From Balamuthia mandrillaris (taxonomy: Eukaryota > Discosea > Longamoebia > Balamuthiidae), in the NCBI GenBank assembly GCA_031835245.1, contig JAVKOQ010000516.1:1-31075 (forward strand): DNA of 31,075 bases, read 5' to 3'. This document shows positions 10,316-19,157 of the stretch, piece after piece. The position numbers and the translations under genes were made by a program. The notes below the pieces were generated by a model. The model saw only the letters and a list, made by a program, of their open reading frames with translations, had not been told where the DNA came from and ran no database searches. The stretch's first letter is position 1, and every line of letters starts with the position of its first letter.

Positions 10316-11179
10316 GTTCCCTCTCTCTTCTCTCTTCTATCGTTCTCCGCTCTCTAACGATTATCCTAAATTTTTGTTTCTGTCTTCTCTTCTGTCCTTC
10401 TCTTGTTCCGTTGTATTCTTTCTTCTTTTTCTCCTCCTCCTGCTTCTTGATCTTGTTCTTCTTGTTCTTCTTCTTCTTCTTCTTCTTCTTCTTCTTCTTC
10501 TTCTTCTTCTTCTCCTTGTTCTTGTTCTTGTTCTTGTTCTTGTTCTTGTTCTTGTTCTTGTTCTTGTTCTTGTTCTTGTTCTTGTTCTTCTTCTGCTGCT
10601 GCTGCTGCTGCTGCTCTTCTTTCTTGCCCTTCTTCTTCCGTAATATTCTTTCTTCTCTTTTTTCTATACGGTATCCGCTTTTGCTGCATGTAGAAAAATC
10701 CATGAAGTGGATGGCGCCAAATGCCAGTTGGACATATTGGACACGGCAGGCCAGGAGGAGTACATGCGCGACAACTACTATCGTCTGGGCGAGGGCTTCA
10801 TCATCGTGTACAGCGTAACCATGCCCGACACCTTCCGGGCGGTCAACCGCTTTTATGACCACATTGTGCAGATCAAAGGCCGAGAAGATGTACACTTCTT
10901 CTTCTCTCCCTCCCCTCTTTTTTTCCCCTTCTTTCTTGCATTCTTTCCCCTTTTTCCAGCTTGTTATTCTCTTCTTTTCTTCGTTCTTCCTTCCTTCTTC
11001 CTTTCTCTTCTTCTTGTTCTTCTTGTTCTTCTTGTTCTTCTTGTTCTTCTTGTTCTTCTTGTTCTTCTTGTTCTTCTTGTTCTTCTTGTTCTTCGTTCTT
11101 CGTTCTTCGTTCTTCGTTCTTCGTTCTTCGTTCTTCGTTCTTCGTTCTTCGTTCTTCGTTCTTCTTCTTGTTCTTTCTT

Positions 11180-11224
<45 letters not shown>

Positions 11225-11497
11225 ATCTTCTTTTCCCTTTTTCGCTTCCAAACAAAGGTGCCGATAATATTGGTAGGAACAAAGAGTGATTTGGTGGATC
11301 AACGCCAAGTGACGGAGGCAGAGGGGCAAGAACTTTCCAAAAAGCTGAAGCTGCCTTTCTTCGAGGCCTCCGCCAAGACCCGCTTCAACGTGGATGAGGT
11401 CTTTTCGGAGCTGGTGCGAAGGGTCATTGCGCATAAGAAGGCAACGGGTGTGGGTGGCCCAAGTTCTTCTGGTTCTGGATGTTGCACTCTCTTTTAA
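10123..11497 (+). CDS. Ras-family small GTPase
   Basis: Three exons (10123-10268, 10694-10889, 11258-11497) in phase, 193 aa. It is a GTP/GDP switch anchored to the inner membrane face. G1 is GAGGAGKS (residues 18-25). The effector loop [11 protein letters not shown] carries the switch I threonine. G3 is DTAGQEEY with the catalytic Gln. G4 is TKSD where canonical Ras has NKxD, so Thr replaces Asn as in Rho and Rac. G5 is SAK in FFEASAKT. The C-terminus CCTLF is a CAAX box with Phe last, which predicts geranylgeranylation, and the preceding Cys could be palmitoylated. The effector loop is close to Ras/Ral/Rap, so the subfamily is Ras-like, but a one-to-one orthologue cannot be named. The start at 10123 gives a 12-residue extension before the first strand. 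Confidence 0.95.
10270..10613 (+). repeat. Chain of microsatellites in Ras intron 1
   Basis: Within the intron 10269-10693: (CT)n at about 10278-10312, (CTT)n at about 10457-10512, about 12 copies of the 6-mer CTTGTT at about 10515-10588, and (CTG)n at about 10591-10613. Confidence 0.93.
11005..11221 (+). repeat. 9-mer, 7-mer and 2-mer arrays in Ras intron 2
   Basis: Within the intron 10890-11257: about ten copies of the 9-mer TTCTTCTTG (about 11008-11092), then about ten copies of the 7-mer CGTTCTT (about 11093-11165), then (CT)n at about 11180-11221. Adjacent arrays differ by small unit changes. Confidence 0.92.
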
Positions 11498-11680
11498 CAC
11501 GTTTATTTTGCTTTTAGCTTTTATTCTCTGTCCTCTTTTTTGTTCTTTCTTTCTTTCTCTGTTGTTTTGCTGCTTTCCGTTTTGTCGTTCCGTCTATCTT
11601 GTGCTTGTTCTTCTTCCTCCCCCCCTTGACGCTCCCGCAAGCTCTCGGTTGAGCATGCCTTTCTCATGTCCTCCCGGGCC

Positions 11681-11777
11681 GTTGGTTTGGGCTCTTCCAT
11701 GGCATGGTTCACCCTGGACACAAAAAGTGGCTGAGTTTGCCTGCGAGCGCCCTCTCAAAGTGTCCCCAGTCGAATGA
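11681..11777. repeat. Short duplicated block, copy A
   Basis: Clearly similar, by eye about 80%, to 13492-13586, in the same orientation. On the minus strand both copies are open and read GHFERALAGKLSHFLCP here and GHFSEALAGKVSYFLCP in the other copy. Here the block lies next to the decayed kinesin-tail copy. The 183 bp between the Ras stop and this block are pyrimidine-rich 3' sequence with no gene. Confidence 0.7.
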
Positions 11778-12245
11778 CTCTGTCTTCCAACTTCCCATAC
11801 CTTGCTGCTTCCAGATCTTCGTTGGGACCACTACTGTACCACAGTTGCTTCCAAGAACAGCATTGTTGGTGAGCCCATTGGAGCACTTCCAAATGTCCAC
11901 CCTCTGCAGCCGACAAAGAGAAGGTGTTTTCTTCTTATGCAAGTGGTGGTGGTTGTTGTTTGGAGAGACGTTGATGCACTTCCACCAGTTCCTCCGTTTG
12001 TTGTTTGAGCGAGTTGGAACGCCCGCTGCCAATGCTCTTCTTCTTCTTCCAGGAATCTTTGTTTGTGTTTGTTTGCTGACTTCTGTTTGTTTCTCATCTG
12101 CAAGCTCTCTAAAATAGAACAAGGGGTAAACGAAACGGTAAGAAAGGTGGAACATAAGAAACGATACGACAGTAAGAATGAGAGAAACGGGAAGGGAGAA
12201 GGAGAGCACGTCAATCAAGAATGGCGATTCTCTTGCACAGGAGAA
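11758..12245 (-). pseudogene. Decayed duplicate of the kinesin tail exon, with ankyrin continuation
   Basis: Plus-strand sequence 11925-12245 matches 15005-15325 closely, by eye about 85%. It covers the end of kinesin exon 12, the following intron and exon 13. The coiled coil is recognisable (KHKQRFLEEEEEHWQRAF here, EHRQRFLEQEEERWQRVY in the kinesin). Relative to the kinesin it has a one-base insertion and an in-frame TAA, so it no longer encodes the coil. Beyond the coil, in what would be its continuing frame, it reads EENTFSLSAAEGGHLEVLQW at about 11865-11928, a recognisable ankyrin repeat. That frame stays open until a stop near 11755. The retained intron shows that this is a DNA-level duplication and not a retrocopy. 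Confidence 0.75.
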
Positions 12246-13491
12246 AGAAAATGAGGTTCATTAACGATGAAATAACAATGAGATCGTGATGTTATTGAAA
12301 AATATACGTTATTTTCATTGTGTGTGCTTACAAACCAACTCTATGCTATGAAAACATACTCCAAAACAACAAAGCCATCAACAGTCTGCGTTACCAACAC
12401 ATTGCACAACTCCACCCAGACCCAGGCTGTGAATGCATACTGTAATTTCACTGTTATAAAGGTAAGGAAACAAAGCTAGGCAAGAGATGAACCATCTGGA
12501 AAGATAACTTTAACCTGCAGTAAAAGGTTTGCTGCCATCAACCAACACATGGTTCGGTGCCATCACTCCTTTTTGCCAAGTGGCACGAATTGACTACCCT
12601 GGGAAAGCGAACAAGTGCAAGGAACAACAAAGAGAAGAGAACAAGACAGAGATGAAAGGTGACCTTTGCGATAAGCATCAACACTGATTGTGGCGTCCAT
12701 TCCATCAGCTGTATGGAGTCTATGTAGCCCATTGGGAAATTATCTCTTTATTATCTTTTGTGGAGAGAGGTAAAGAGAATGACTCGGATAAAAACCACAT
12801 CACCTCCATAAGGAAACATGGACGCAAGTCGATACCGTTCAGTTCCCAGCTTGCCTCAAGGAAAGTTGGCCAAGGTCGTTGCAACACTGAAAGCTCAAGA
12901 ATCGCGTTGACAATATCCATCGATCCTTATTTTTGGCACAAGAGAGAGAAAACCGCTTGTTCAGTCTCGGCTCCCGAGGTAGCCCTTCTGTTTTTCGTTC
13001 TGTCAGCAGGTACTGGCCTTTCCCGCAGTTGAAGCTTTTGAGGGAGCTCTTTCGCGCTTGCGCGGAGACCGGCACAAGCAGGGCTTGCTTCTAAGAGTTT
13101 GCACCGAAGCAAAGTGCTTTTTATGGAGTTGCTCGCAGGAGGAGGAAAGTTCTCTTTGAGAGTGAATGAAGACGCTTCGACCGCTATTTCACATGGCAAC
13201 CAACAACTTCTCTTATCCTACATTGTGAGAGAAAGCACCACAAACCTAAAAGCTGTGGTTCTTGTCCTCTCCCCTGCCAAATTGGCTGGAGGACATAAGC
13301 GCAAAGACACCCCGGCCGATAAAACAGTAAAAAGAAGGTGAGCAACAAGAACTAATGGCTGAACTCCAAGAGGAAGATCATGAAGAGTGGGAAGCAGCAA
13401 CAACGGTGAAGAACACCCCTACCGGGACGAAAACACACGCTCAGAGTGTTTTGTTATGCTACAAAGTAACAAGATATAGAGAGAGAGGCGT
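12246..13491. other. Long stretch without a confident gene
   Basis: Mixed-composition DNA. Short frames look faintly coding. One at about 12350-12431 (plus) contains NNKAINSLRYQHIAQLH. One at about 12818-12910 (plus) starts MDASRYRSVPSLPQGKL and ends after about 30 codons. A third at about 13040-13341 is listed separately. None can be joined by clean splice sites into one protein. Together with the decayed copies on either side, the stretch looks like a graveyard of gene fragments. Confidence 0.35.
13040..13341 (+). CDS. Unassigned open frame, possible exon or fragment
   Basis: About 99 codons open between stops. The part after the internal ATG at 13123 contains GGGKFSLRVNEDASTAIS and ends in the basic stretch KRKDTPADKTVKRR. 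The composition is coding-like and free of microsatellite, unlike typical introns here. I recognise no family. The minus strand is also open across most of it, so the strand is uncertain. It may be a remnant of an older gene in this decayed region. Confidence 0.2.
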
Positions 13492-13586
13492 GTTGGTCTG
13501 GCTCTTCTCTGGCTGGTTAACTCCGGACACAAAAAATAGCTGACTTTGCCTGCGAGGGCCTCCGAAAAGTGTCCACAATCCAATAA
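13492..13586. repeat. Short duplicated block, copy B
   Basis: Partner of 11681-11777. In this copy the block is separated from the kinesin-tail sequence by the whole secreted-protein gene. In copy A the corresponding spacing is under 100 bp. Confidence 0.7.
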
Positions 13587-13735
13587 GGGAAGGTCTTCTT
13601 GTGGTCCACCTTCCCCGAAAACTTTAATATCACGTGGCGATCTTTCACATTCCTTTATTTGCTTTCCCGAGAAGAAGTTCTCATTATAACATTCACCACA
13701 AACGAACAAAAAGCGTTACACAAAACCAACAAAGG

Positions 13736-14611
13736 ATGACACGCTTGAATGCGGTGCTGTTGACCCTGGTGGCTGCCTTCCTCCTGACCTTTGGGGAGGC
13801 CAGCGGCCTGAAGGTGGGCCTCTTTGCCGACCCCGCCCACACCAACCAGAACGTGGAGGAGCCCGTGGACTCCTACGAAGGCTACGAAGGGGGCGGAGCC
13901 CTCATGGCACGACTGCTGGAGGAAGGCGGGCACACCGTCTCCACCGTGGACGCGCTGGAGGACGAGGAGGCCTGGTCCCAAGTGCTGTCCTCCGTGTCTG
14001 TCTTTGTCTTTCCCGCGGTGAAAGAAGGCGAGGTGAAGGCCAGTCCCTTCTTTCCCCAGGCCTTGAGCCAAGCGCTCAACACTTTCATGGAGGAAGGAGG
14101 GGTCATTCTGTGGAGCTCTTCCTCTGTTCTCTGCAACCAGACTTTCCTGCTTGGATGGACCGAGCCGGTGGTCGAGAGTGGCTTCAACATTCCCAAGACC
14201 GAAAACTTGACCGGCACTCCCTTCGAGACCGCTCCTGAAACGTTGGAAGCTCTCCCTGACACCGAATTTGTTCACATGGGAACCTTCGACGATGAAGTCT
14301 GCTATTACACCGCTGAAGGACATTGCACGGTGATGTCGGTGCAAAGAGGGGAGGGCCACTTGATCTTCCTCGGTTGGGACTTTGTGTCTTTTGACCCCGA
14401 GATCCCCCCGCTGACACCAAAGAGGGAGCTGATCACGTCCAACTGGGAGACGGTCTTTGCCATCGCGGTGGAAGGTTTCGCCAAGGAGGAACCGGAATCC
14501 TCGAGCTCCTCCTCCGGTGAAGACGGTTCGGCCTCTTCCAACAGCTCCAGTGATGGAGAGGAGGACGGCGATGGCTCCGCTGCCAACACTTTGCGCCCCG
14601 CCTTCTTTTGA
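13736..14611 (+). CDS. Secreted protein of unknown function, intronless
   Basis: A single exon of 291 aa, GC-rich and without introns, unlike its neighbours. The start at 13736 is chosen because a textbook signal peptide follows (AVLLTLVAAFLLTFGEASG, cleavage probably near residue 24). An upstream in-frame ATG at 13634 would bury that signal. The mature part alternates strands and helices: KVGLFADPAHTN, a helix ending in EEGGHTVSTVDALED, SVSVFVFPAV, FMEEGGVILWSSS, and RGEGHLIFLGWDFVSFDP near the end. This layout resembles class I glutamine-amidotransferase-like/ThuA folds (inference), but I see no catalytic triad. The last 35 residues are Ser/Glu/Gly-rich and probably extended. There is no clear GPI signal or membrane anchor. 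Three overlapping AATAAA signals follow at 14641-14656. Confidence 0.82.
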   Translation: MTRLNAVLLTLVAAFLLTFGEASGLKVGLFADPAHTNQNVEEPVDSYEGYEGGGALMARLLEEGGHTVSTVDALEDEEAWSQVLSSVSVFVFPAVKEGEVKASPFFPQALSQALNTFMEEGGVILWSSSSVLCNQTFLLGWTEPVVESGFNIPKTENLTGTPFETAPETLEALPDTEFVHMGTFDDEVCYYTAEGHCTVMSVQRGEGHLIFLGWDFVSFDPEIPPLTPKRELITSNWETVFAIAVEGFAKEEPESSSSSSGEDGSASSNSSSDGEEDGDGSAANTLRPAFF

Positions 14612-15010
14612 GTCTTTTATTGTCACGCTGAAACCTGAAAAATAAAATAAAATAAATGCCTTAACAGCCCTTGAAAGTACAAGGTTCCATCTCTTTCAGG
14701 AGTTAGGACGCTGGCTTACCTCGATGTTTGCTCGTTCTCCATCAGATAACTTGCTTCTTCCTCCATTTTCGTGTCCAGATCTGCTTCTCTTCTCTTCGTT
14801 TTCTTTCTTGTTTGTCCGGGTCCTCCTTGCGCTAGCAGCCACTGCGTTAGAGGCGGAGAAAGAGAGCCATACTGAAAAAGTTCTCGTTCCTTCAGCCGCT
14901 GCACACACTTCCAACTGATCTCCCCAAATTGCCATGGAGAATGTTTCCTTTTCCAAAGGATAGTGGCGTTGAAAGTTGTCCACCCGTCCCAAGGGCAGCC
15001 TTGTTTTGCT
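14612..15010 (-). pseudogene. 3' flank of the kinesin gene with an ankyrin-like remnant
   Basis: After the kinesin stop at 15011, another minus frame reads GCPWDGWTTFNAT at about 14960-15000. The related words GDQLEV and WLLAQGG follow in mixed frames. This is the Trp-Asp ankyrin variant seen elsewhere in the window, now out of frame with the kinesin. Triple AATAAA at 14641-14656 on the plus strand serves the secreted-protein gene. No intact gene is present. Confidence 0.45.
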
Positions 15011-18000
15011 TCATTCCAAAGAAGAGAAGGCGTTTTCTTCTTGTGCAGGTGGTGGTGGTTGTTGCTTGGAGAGACGTTGATGCAGTTCCACCAGTTCATC
15101 CGTTTGTTGTTTGAGCAGTAGGTACACCCGCTGCCAACGCTCTTCTTCTTGCTCCAGGAAGCGTTGTCTGTGTTCGTTTGTTGAGTTCATGACTTCTGCT
15201 TCTTCTTTCTTTTTTTGTTGCTCATTTGCAAGCTCTAAAAAAAAGAATGATAAGATAGAAAGAAAGAGAGAAATGACAAGGAAGAAGAGTACGTTTTTCA
15301 AGAGTGGCGATTCTCTCTTGTTGTTGCGAGATAACTTGTTGCTGTTCACCCAGCTTTGCTTTCAGCTGCTCCACTTTTTCCCCCACTTCTCTCTCCAACG
15401 AGACGAGCTGCTCTCTTGTAGTCTGTGTCACCTTATCGAGTCCTCTTTTCAAGATTTGGACTTTGTTCTTCTTTGCAATCAGCTTCTCGTTTGCTGCTTC
15501 GCATTTGCTTTGAAGAAACCTGTTCTTCTCTTTCTCGTTGGCGAGTAAAAGTTCCAATTCTTTCTCCCTTTCCTTCCATCTTCTTTCTTCTTTTTCTTCT
15601 TCTTTTTTTTCGATGCGCGTTTCTTCTTCTTGTTCTTCATCTTCTCTCGTTGGAATGTATTGAAGTTTTTCATGGTTCTTTTTCTCTGTGTTTTCGATTG
15701 TGAATTCGTTAAGTGATGACGAAGCAGGAAGAGAAGAGGTTCGTTTATGTTTCAAAGGAATAGGAGTTCCAACCGAGTTGTTAATTCGTTGTTGAAGCTG
15801 TTGTATTGGCTTAAAAGGAGAAGAGATTGGTGAAAGCAGAGAGGCGCTACCTGGTGTCCTTTTAGTTTGATGAGAAGGAGAATTATTTTGTTTCATTTTG
15901 TTGATTCGCTCTCGCGAGGTTTTTGGTAAACGTTGTTTGGATGAAGCCGCAGAAGAGAGATTATTGAAACGAGAGAAGGTAGGATTGTTGTGGTCTTGTT
16001 GATCTTTTTCGCAGCGACTAAAAGCTCAAATGACCACTTGAGCAGCAACAGAAAAAAAAATGAGTTGAGAACGAATAGAAAGACAACGAAAAGAAAGAAA
16101 TATGAAGAGAGCGAGAGAAGAGTCAAGATATATACCAAGGAAATAGGAAGCGATCGCGGTAAACCATCAGTGTGGGTAACCATTGTGACATGCGTTTTGG
16201 GGTCGGTAAATGCGTGACGAAGCAGATGAGTAAGTTTAAATGACCTCCAATCAAAGCCAACATCTTCAGCTTGCCCATTTAGTGTATCTTTTGTATTTGG
16301 AATTTAAAAGTAGGTTTTTGTTAAAAAATAAGATACACATGAGAGAGAGAGAGAGAGCAAACCAATCATCAAAGCTAGATTCATCAAAGACCTCTTTACA
16401 GTACTTTGTTCAGAAGAGCGAATGCCTATTTTAAACGTTATTTCAGAAAATGCTAATAAACGAGAAGAGAGAAGATAGAGGAGGGAAGAAAGTTACTGGA
16501 AGAAGTGGCTGAAAATGGCGCCAATATAACAAATTCTAACATCCTGCTGGCTTCTGGTATTACAATTATATGGTTGCCGCTGCCTCCACTACATACATTC
16601 TTTTAGTCAGATCTACAATAGTGGAATAACAGAAATAAAAAAAAGATAGAGCAAGAAAGAAAATATAAACCTCTGACTTCTGTTCGTGGTGAGATCATAA
16701 CCACGAGAGGTCCATGTTGAACCTGGAACCGTTGTCGGTACATGATGTGCCATCGGAAACTTTGCCAAAGTCGGAGACACAGAACCGGCAACGCGACTCG
16801 TCAGGGCGGGTCTTAACTGAGAACGAACTCTTTGAGGAGTACCATAAGAAGATGAAGAAGGAATGTTCTTGTCTTGTTTTGTAGTTGGTTGTGACCCTGA
16901 GAACCCTTTTTTGAGGTGAGAAGGAAGTTGAGGACGAACCAATAAACGAAAGAAGAGGTGTGACTTCATTTGTTGGTCGCTAGATGTTTCAAACAATGTG
17001 AGTTCTTCAAACCTTCATAAGAAAATTACAAAAAGTGATAACAATAAAAGAAAGAATAGAAAAAGATACCTGGAATGAACGTGTTGCATACACGTAGACA
17101 TAACACGATCAAACTGAGACAAAGAAGAGATGCGATGACACGAAAGTCCATCCATAATGACTCCCTTCTCACCTCCATTGTAGTCGTTCTGTTTGCTAGA
17201 TTCGATTCCCACAAAATCTTTGCGGAAAACACCTTTTGCAGATGGGGAGGACGAAAAGGAGTTGTCTATGACAGGACTTGTGTCGTAGTCGAGATTGCTG
17301 CTCGTGTTGAGCTGTTGTGAAATGGAGCTTTCATAAATAGAAAGTTTTTGTCCTGTGTATAAATCGTATACTCGATCATTGTCTTTGTACAAGATGTAAC
17401 GAATTTGTTAGAAACAGATAAGAGGGAGAAAGAGAGGGAGAGGGAGAGGGAGAGAGAGGGAGAGAGGAACGTAGAGGATAAAGACAGAAGAGAGATACAA
17501 ACATATTTCAAAGGAAGCAAAATAGAGAACAGAAACTGAGGAGGCTGAGGATGAATTCTTAGCGTCTAACCGACGTAATATTGCTGCTATTGCTCTTCGC
17601 AAAAGTCCGTCCCCACTTGACGTTTGTTTCATCAGCACGAAAAAACAAATAAAAACATCAAACAATGTAAAAGGAAATAAGAAAAGATGGAAACGTACGA
17701 AGCAGTAACAGAAGAAGACGAAGCATATGAAGAACTAGCAGCAGCAAGAGAAGGAGAGGAAGAAGGACTATAAGCTGAAAAGGAGCGACGACCAGTCGGT
17801 CGATATGGCGCTATCACCCATGCGAGACCGCCACAACCACCCATGCAGAGAATGGCCGAGTCTCGGCCCAAAGACTGTCGAGTGGTCAGCCCGCGCAAAG
17901 GCTCTCGCAAAACTCGTTTGTAGCTTTCTTCCGTGGTTGCATTGTTGGACGTCCAATCGAAGTTGAACCTTTTGTTGTTGTTATCGTTGTGGGAAGAGAA

Positions 18001-18759
18001 TAGAAAAAGAAAAAGAAAAAGAAAAAGAAAAAGAAAAAGAAAAAGAAAAAGAAAAAGAAAAAAGAAAAAAGAAAAAAGAAAAAAAAGAAAAGAAAAGAAA
18101 AAGAAAAAGAAACAGAAACAGAAAAGAGAAAAGAGAAAGAAGAAAGAAGAAAAAAGAAAAATAAGAAGAATAGGAGGCAACAAGTACGTGTGTTGAAGAC
18201 GAGCGTGTTTGACGACAACGGCATTCTCGGAGGGCACGAGGGTCATGCACGGACCGCCACCACCGCCGCTATTTCCACGAGAGGACGCGTCGCGAAGAAA
18301 GCCAATGGTTCGTATCTTTGAACTTCACCTCAGTTCTTCTCTCTCTTTGAAAGTGGAGCAGCGAGAAAGAAAGAAACAACAAACCTTTGGCATAAACTCA
18401 TCGACAGCGCTTTTCGTTGGTGCTGTCTGCCTGCTGCCTTTTAGTTTATGTGCAATGAGAGCCTCTCCTCCCTCTTCTTCTTCCCTCTCTTTCTCCTTCT
18501 CCTTGTCGTGTTTGACGCTGTGACCATCATCACGGTCGCGACGGTTCCAAAACTGCCCTTGTATGATTTCTGTTTGGAGGTCCACTTGCTTTGTTTTTTT
18601 TTTCAAACAAATAAAATGAGACAGAAAACAAAAGAAAGAAAGAAAGTGAATGGTTTGAGAAACACACACCCCCAAATCAAAGGATTGACCTTCCCCTGCA
18701 GCAGAGAGGAGATGACGATCGGCCCTCATCACCGACTTCTTTTTTGTCTTACTTTTCAT
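15011..18759 (-). CDS. Kinesin-like protein with degenerate nucleotide-binding motifs
   Basis: Thirteen exons, all in phase: 18670-18759, 18385-18588, 18188-18315, 17699-17968, 17503-17615, 17070-17382, 16671-17012, 16497-16588, 16363-16425, 16136-16287, 15971-16036, 15293-15809 and 15011-15234; 857 aa. Kinesin landmarks appear in order: TFNFDW (FxFDxVF position), GLLRRAIAAI, SFEIYNDRVYDL near 265-276 (classic EIYNExVxDLL), GVIMDGLS, SSDQQMKSH (SSRSH position), TVKRSLMNLALMI (INKSLxxLGxVI), DWRSFKLTHLLRHAF (YRDSKLTRLLQDSL) and WSFELLVAAKKI (neck). The P-loop position reads CMGGCGGLAW without GKT/S. No DLAGSE switch II is visible. The tail is coiled coil (about 640-850), rich in Glu/Lys/Gln. 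It probably binds microtubules without motility, or acts as a scaffold. The donor of exon 11 is the least certain junction. Confidence 0.85.
18001..18066. repeat. (GAAAAA)n hexamer array in kinesin intron 3
   Basis: About ten copies of the 6-mer on the plus strand, so TTTTTC on the kinesin sense strand, within the intron 17969-18187. It is followed by degenerate A/G-rich sequence to about 18175. Confidence 0.92.
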
Positions 18760-19005
18760 TTTTTTGAAACAATCGTCACGGTTACCTTATTTTGAAGAAT
18801 CTTACGTCATGGGACTTTGAATGGAAATAAGGTCGACAAATCAACAATTTTTCCTGAACACCCGTCACATTTACCTTATTTTGAAGAATATTACGTCATT
18901 ACGCTTTAAAAAGGACCTAATGTCGACAAAAAAGCGATTTTCTGAACACCCGTCACATCTACCTTATTTTAAAAAATCTTACGTCATGAGGCCTGTCGAC
19001 ACGAC
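18757..19005. repeat. Three ~88-bp tandem repeats with TTACGTCAT, in a divergent promoter
   Basis: Copies begin with CGTCAC at 18774, 18863 and 18951 (spacing 89 and 88 bp); the third is truncated. Each holds TACCTTATTTT, then TTACGTCAT (18802-18810, 18891-18899, 18979-18987), then GTCGAC (18832, 18922, 18995). The full copies also share a TTTTCTGAACACC-like end. TTACGTCAT is a CRE/ATF-type bZIP site. The array lies between the minus-strand kinesin start (18759) and the plus-strand sulfotransferase, and its left edge overlaps the kinesin ATG. It probably serves both promoters (inference). Confidence 0.8.
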
Positions 19006-19157
19006 CTCCCAAAGCTGTGTCCGTTCGACGGCCGGTTGGCTGCACACCTTTCTTTTCGTCGGTCAACATGATCCCGAAGGAGGCTCGGCATGTTGGGTGG
19101 TGCGTTCTCCCTCCCTCCCTCCTTCCCTCTTTCATTCTCCCTCCCTCCTTCCCCGAT

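Noticed and set aside
10029-10895. 288-codon minus-strand frame opposite the Ras gene
   Set aside because: It consists of the antisense of Ras exons joined by Lys/Asn/Arg/Glu homopolymers from intron repeats.
10873-11500. Minus-strand Arg/Glu/Thr-repeat frames
   Set aside because: They are antisense of the 9-mer and 7-mer arrays in Ras intron 2, where every frame is open.
13655-14626. 323-codon minus-strand frame opposite the secreted-protein gene
   Set aside because: GC-rich coding DNA often leaves the antisense open. The plus frame has the signal peptide and a sensible fold pattern; the minus frame shows no recognisable motif.
18774-19000. CRISPR-like direct repeats
   Set aside because: There are only three copies, the whole 88-bp unit is similar with no constant repeat/unique spacer pattern, and the setting is eukaryotic.
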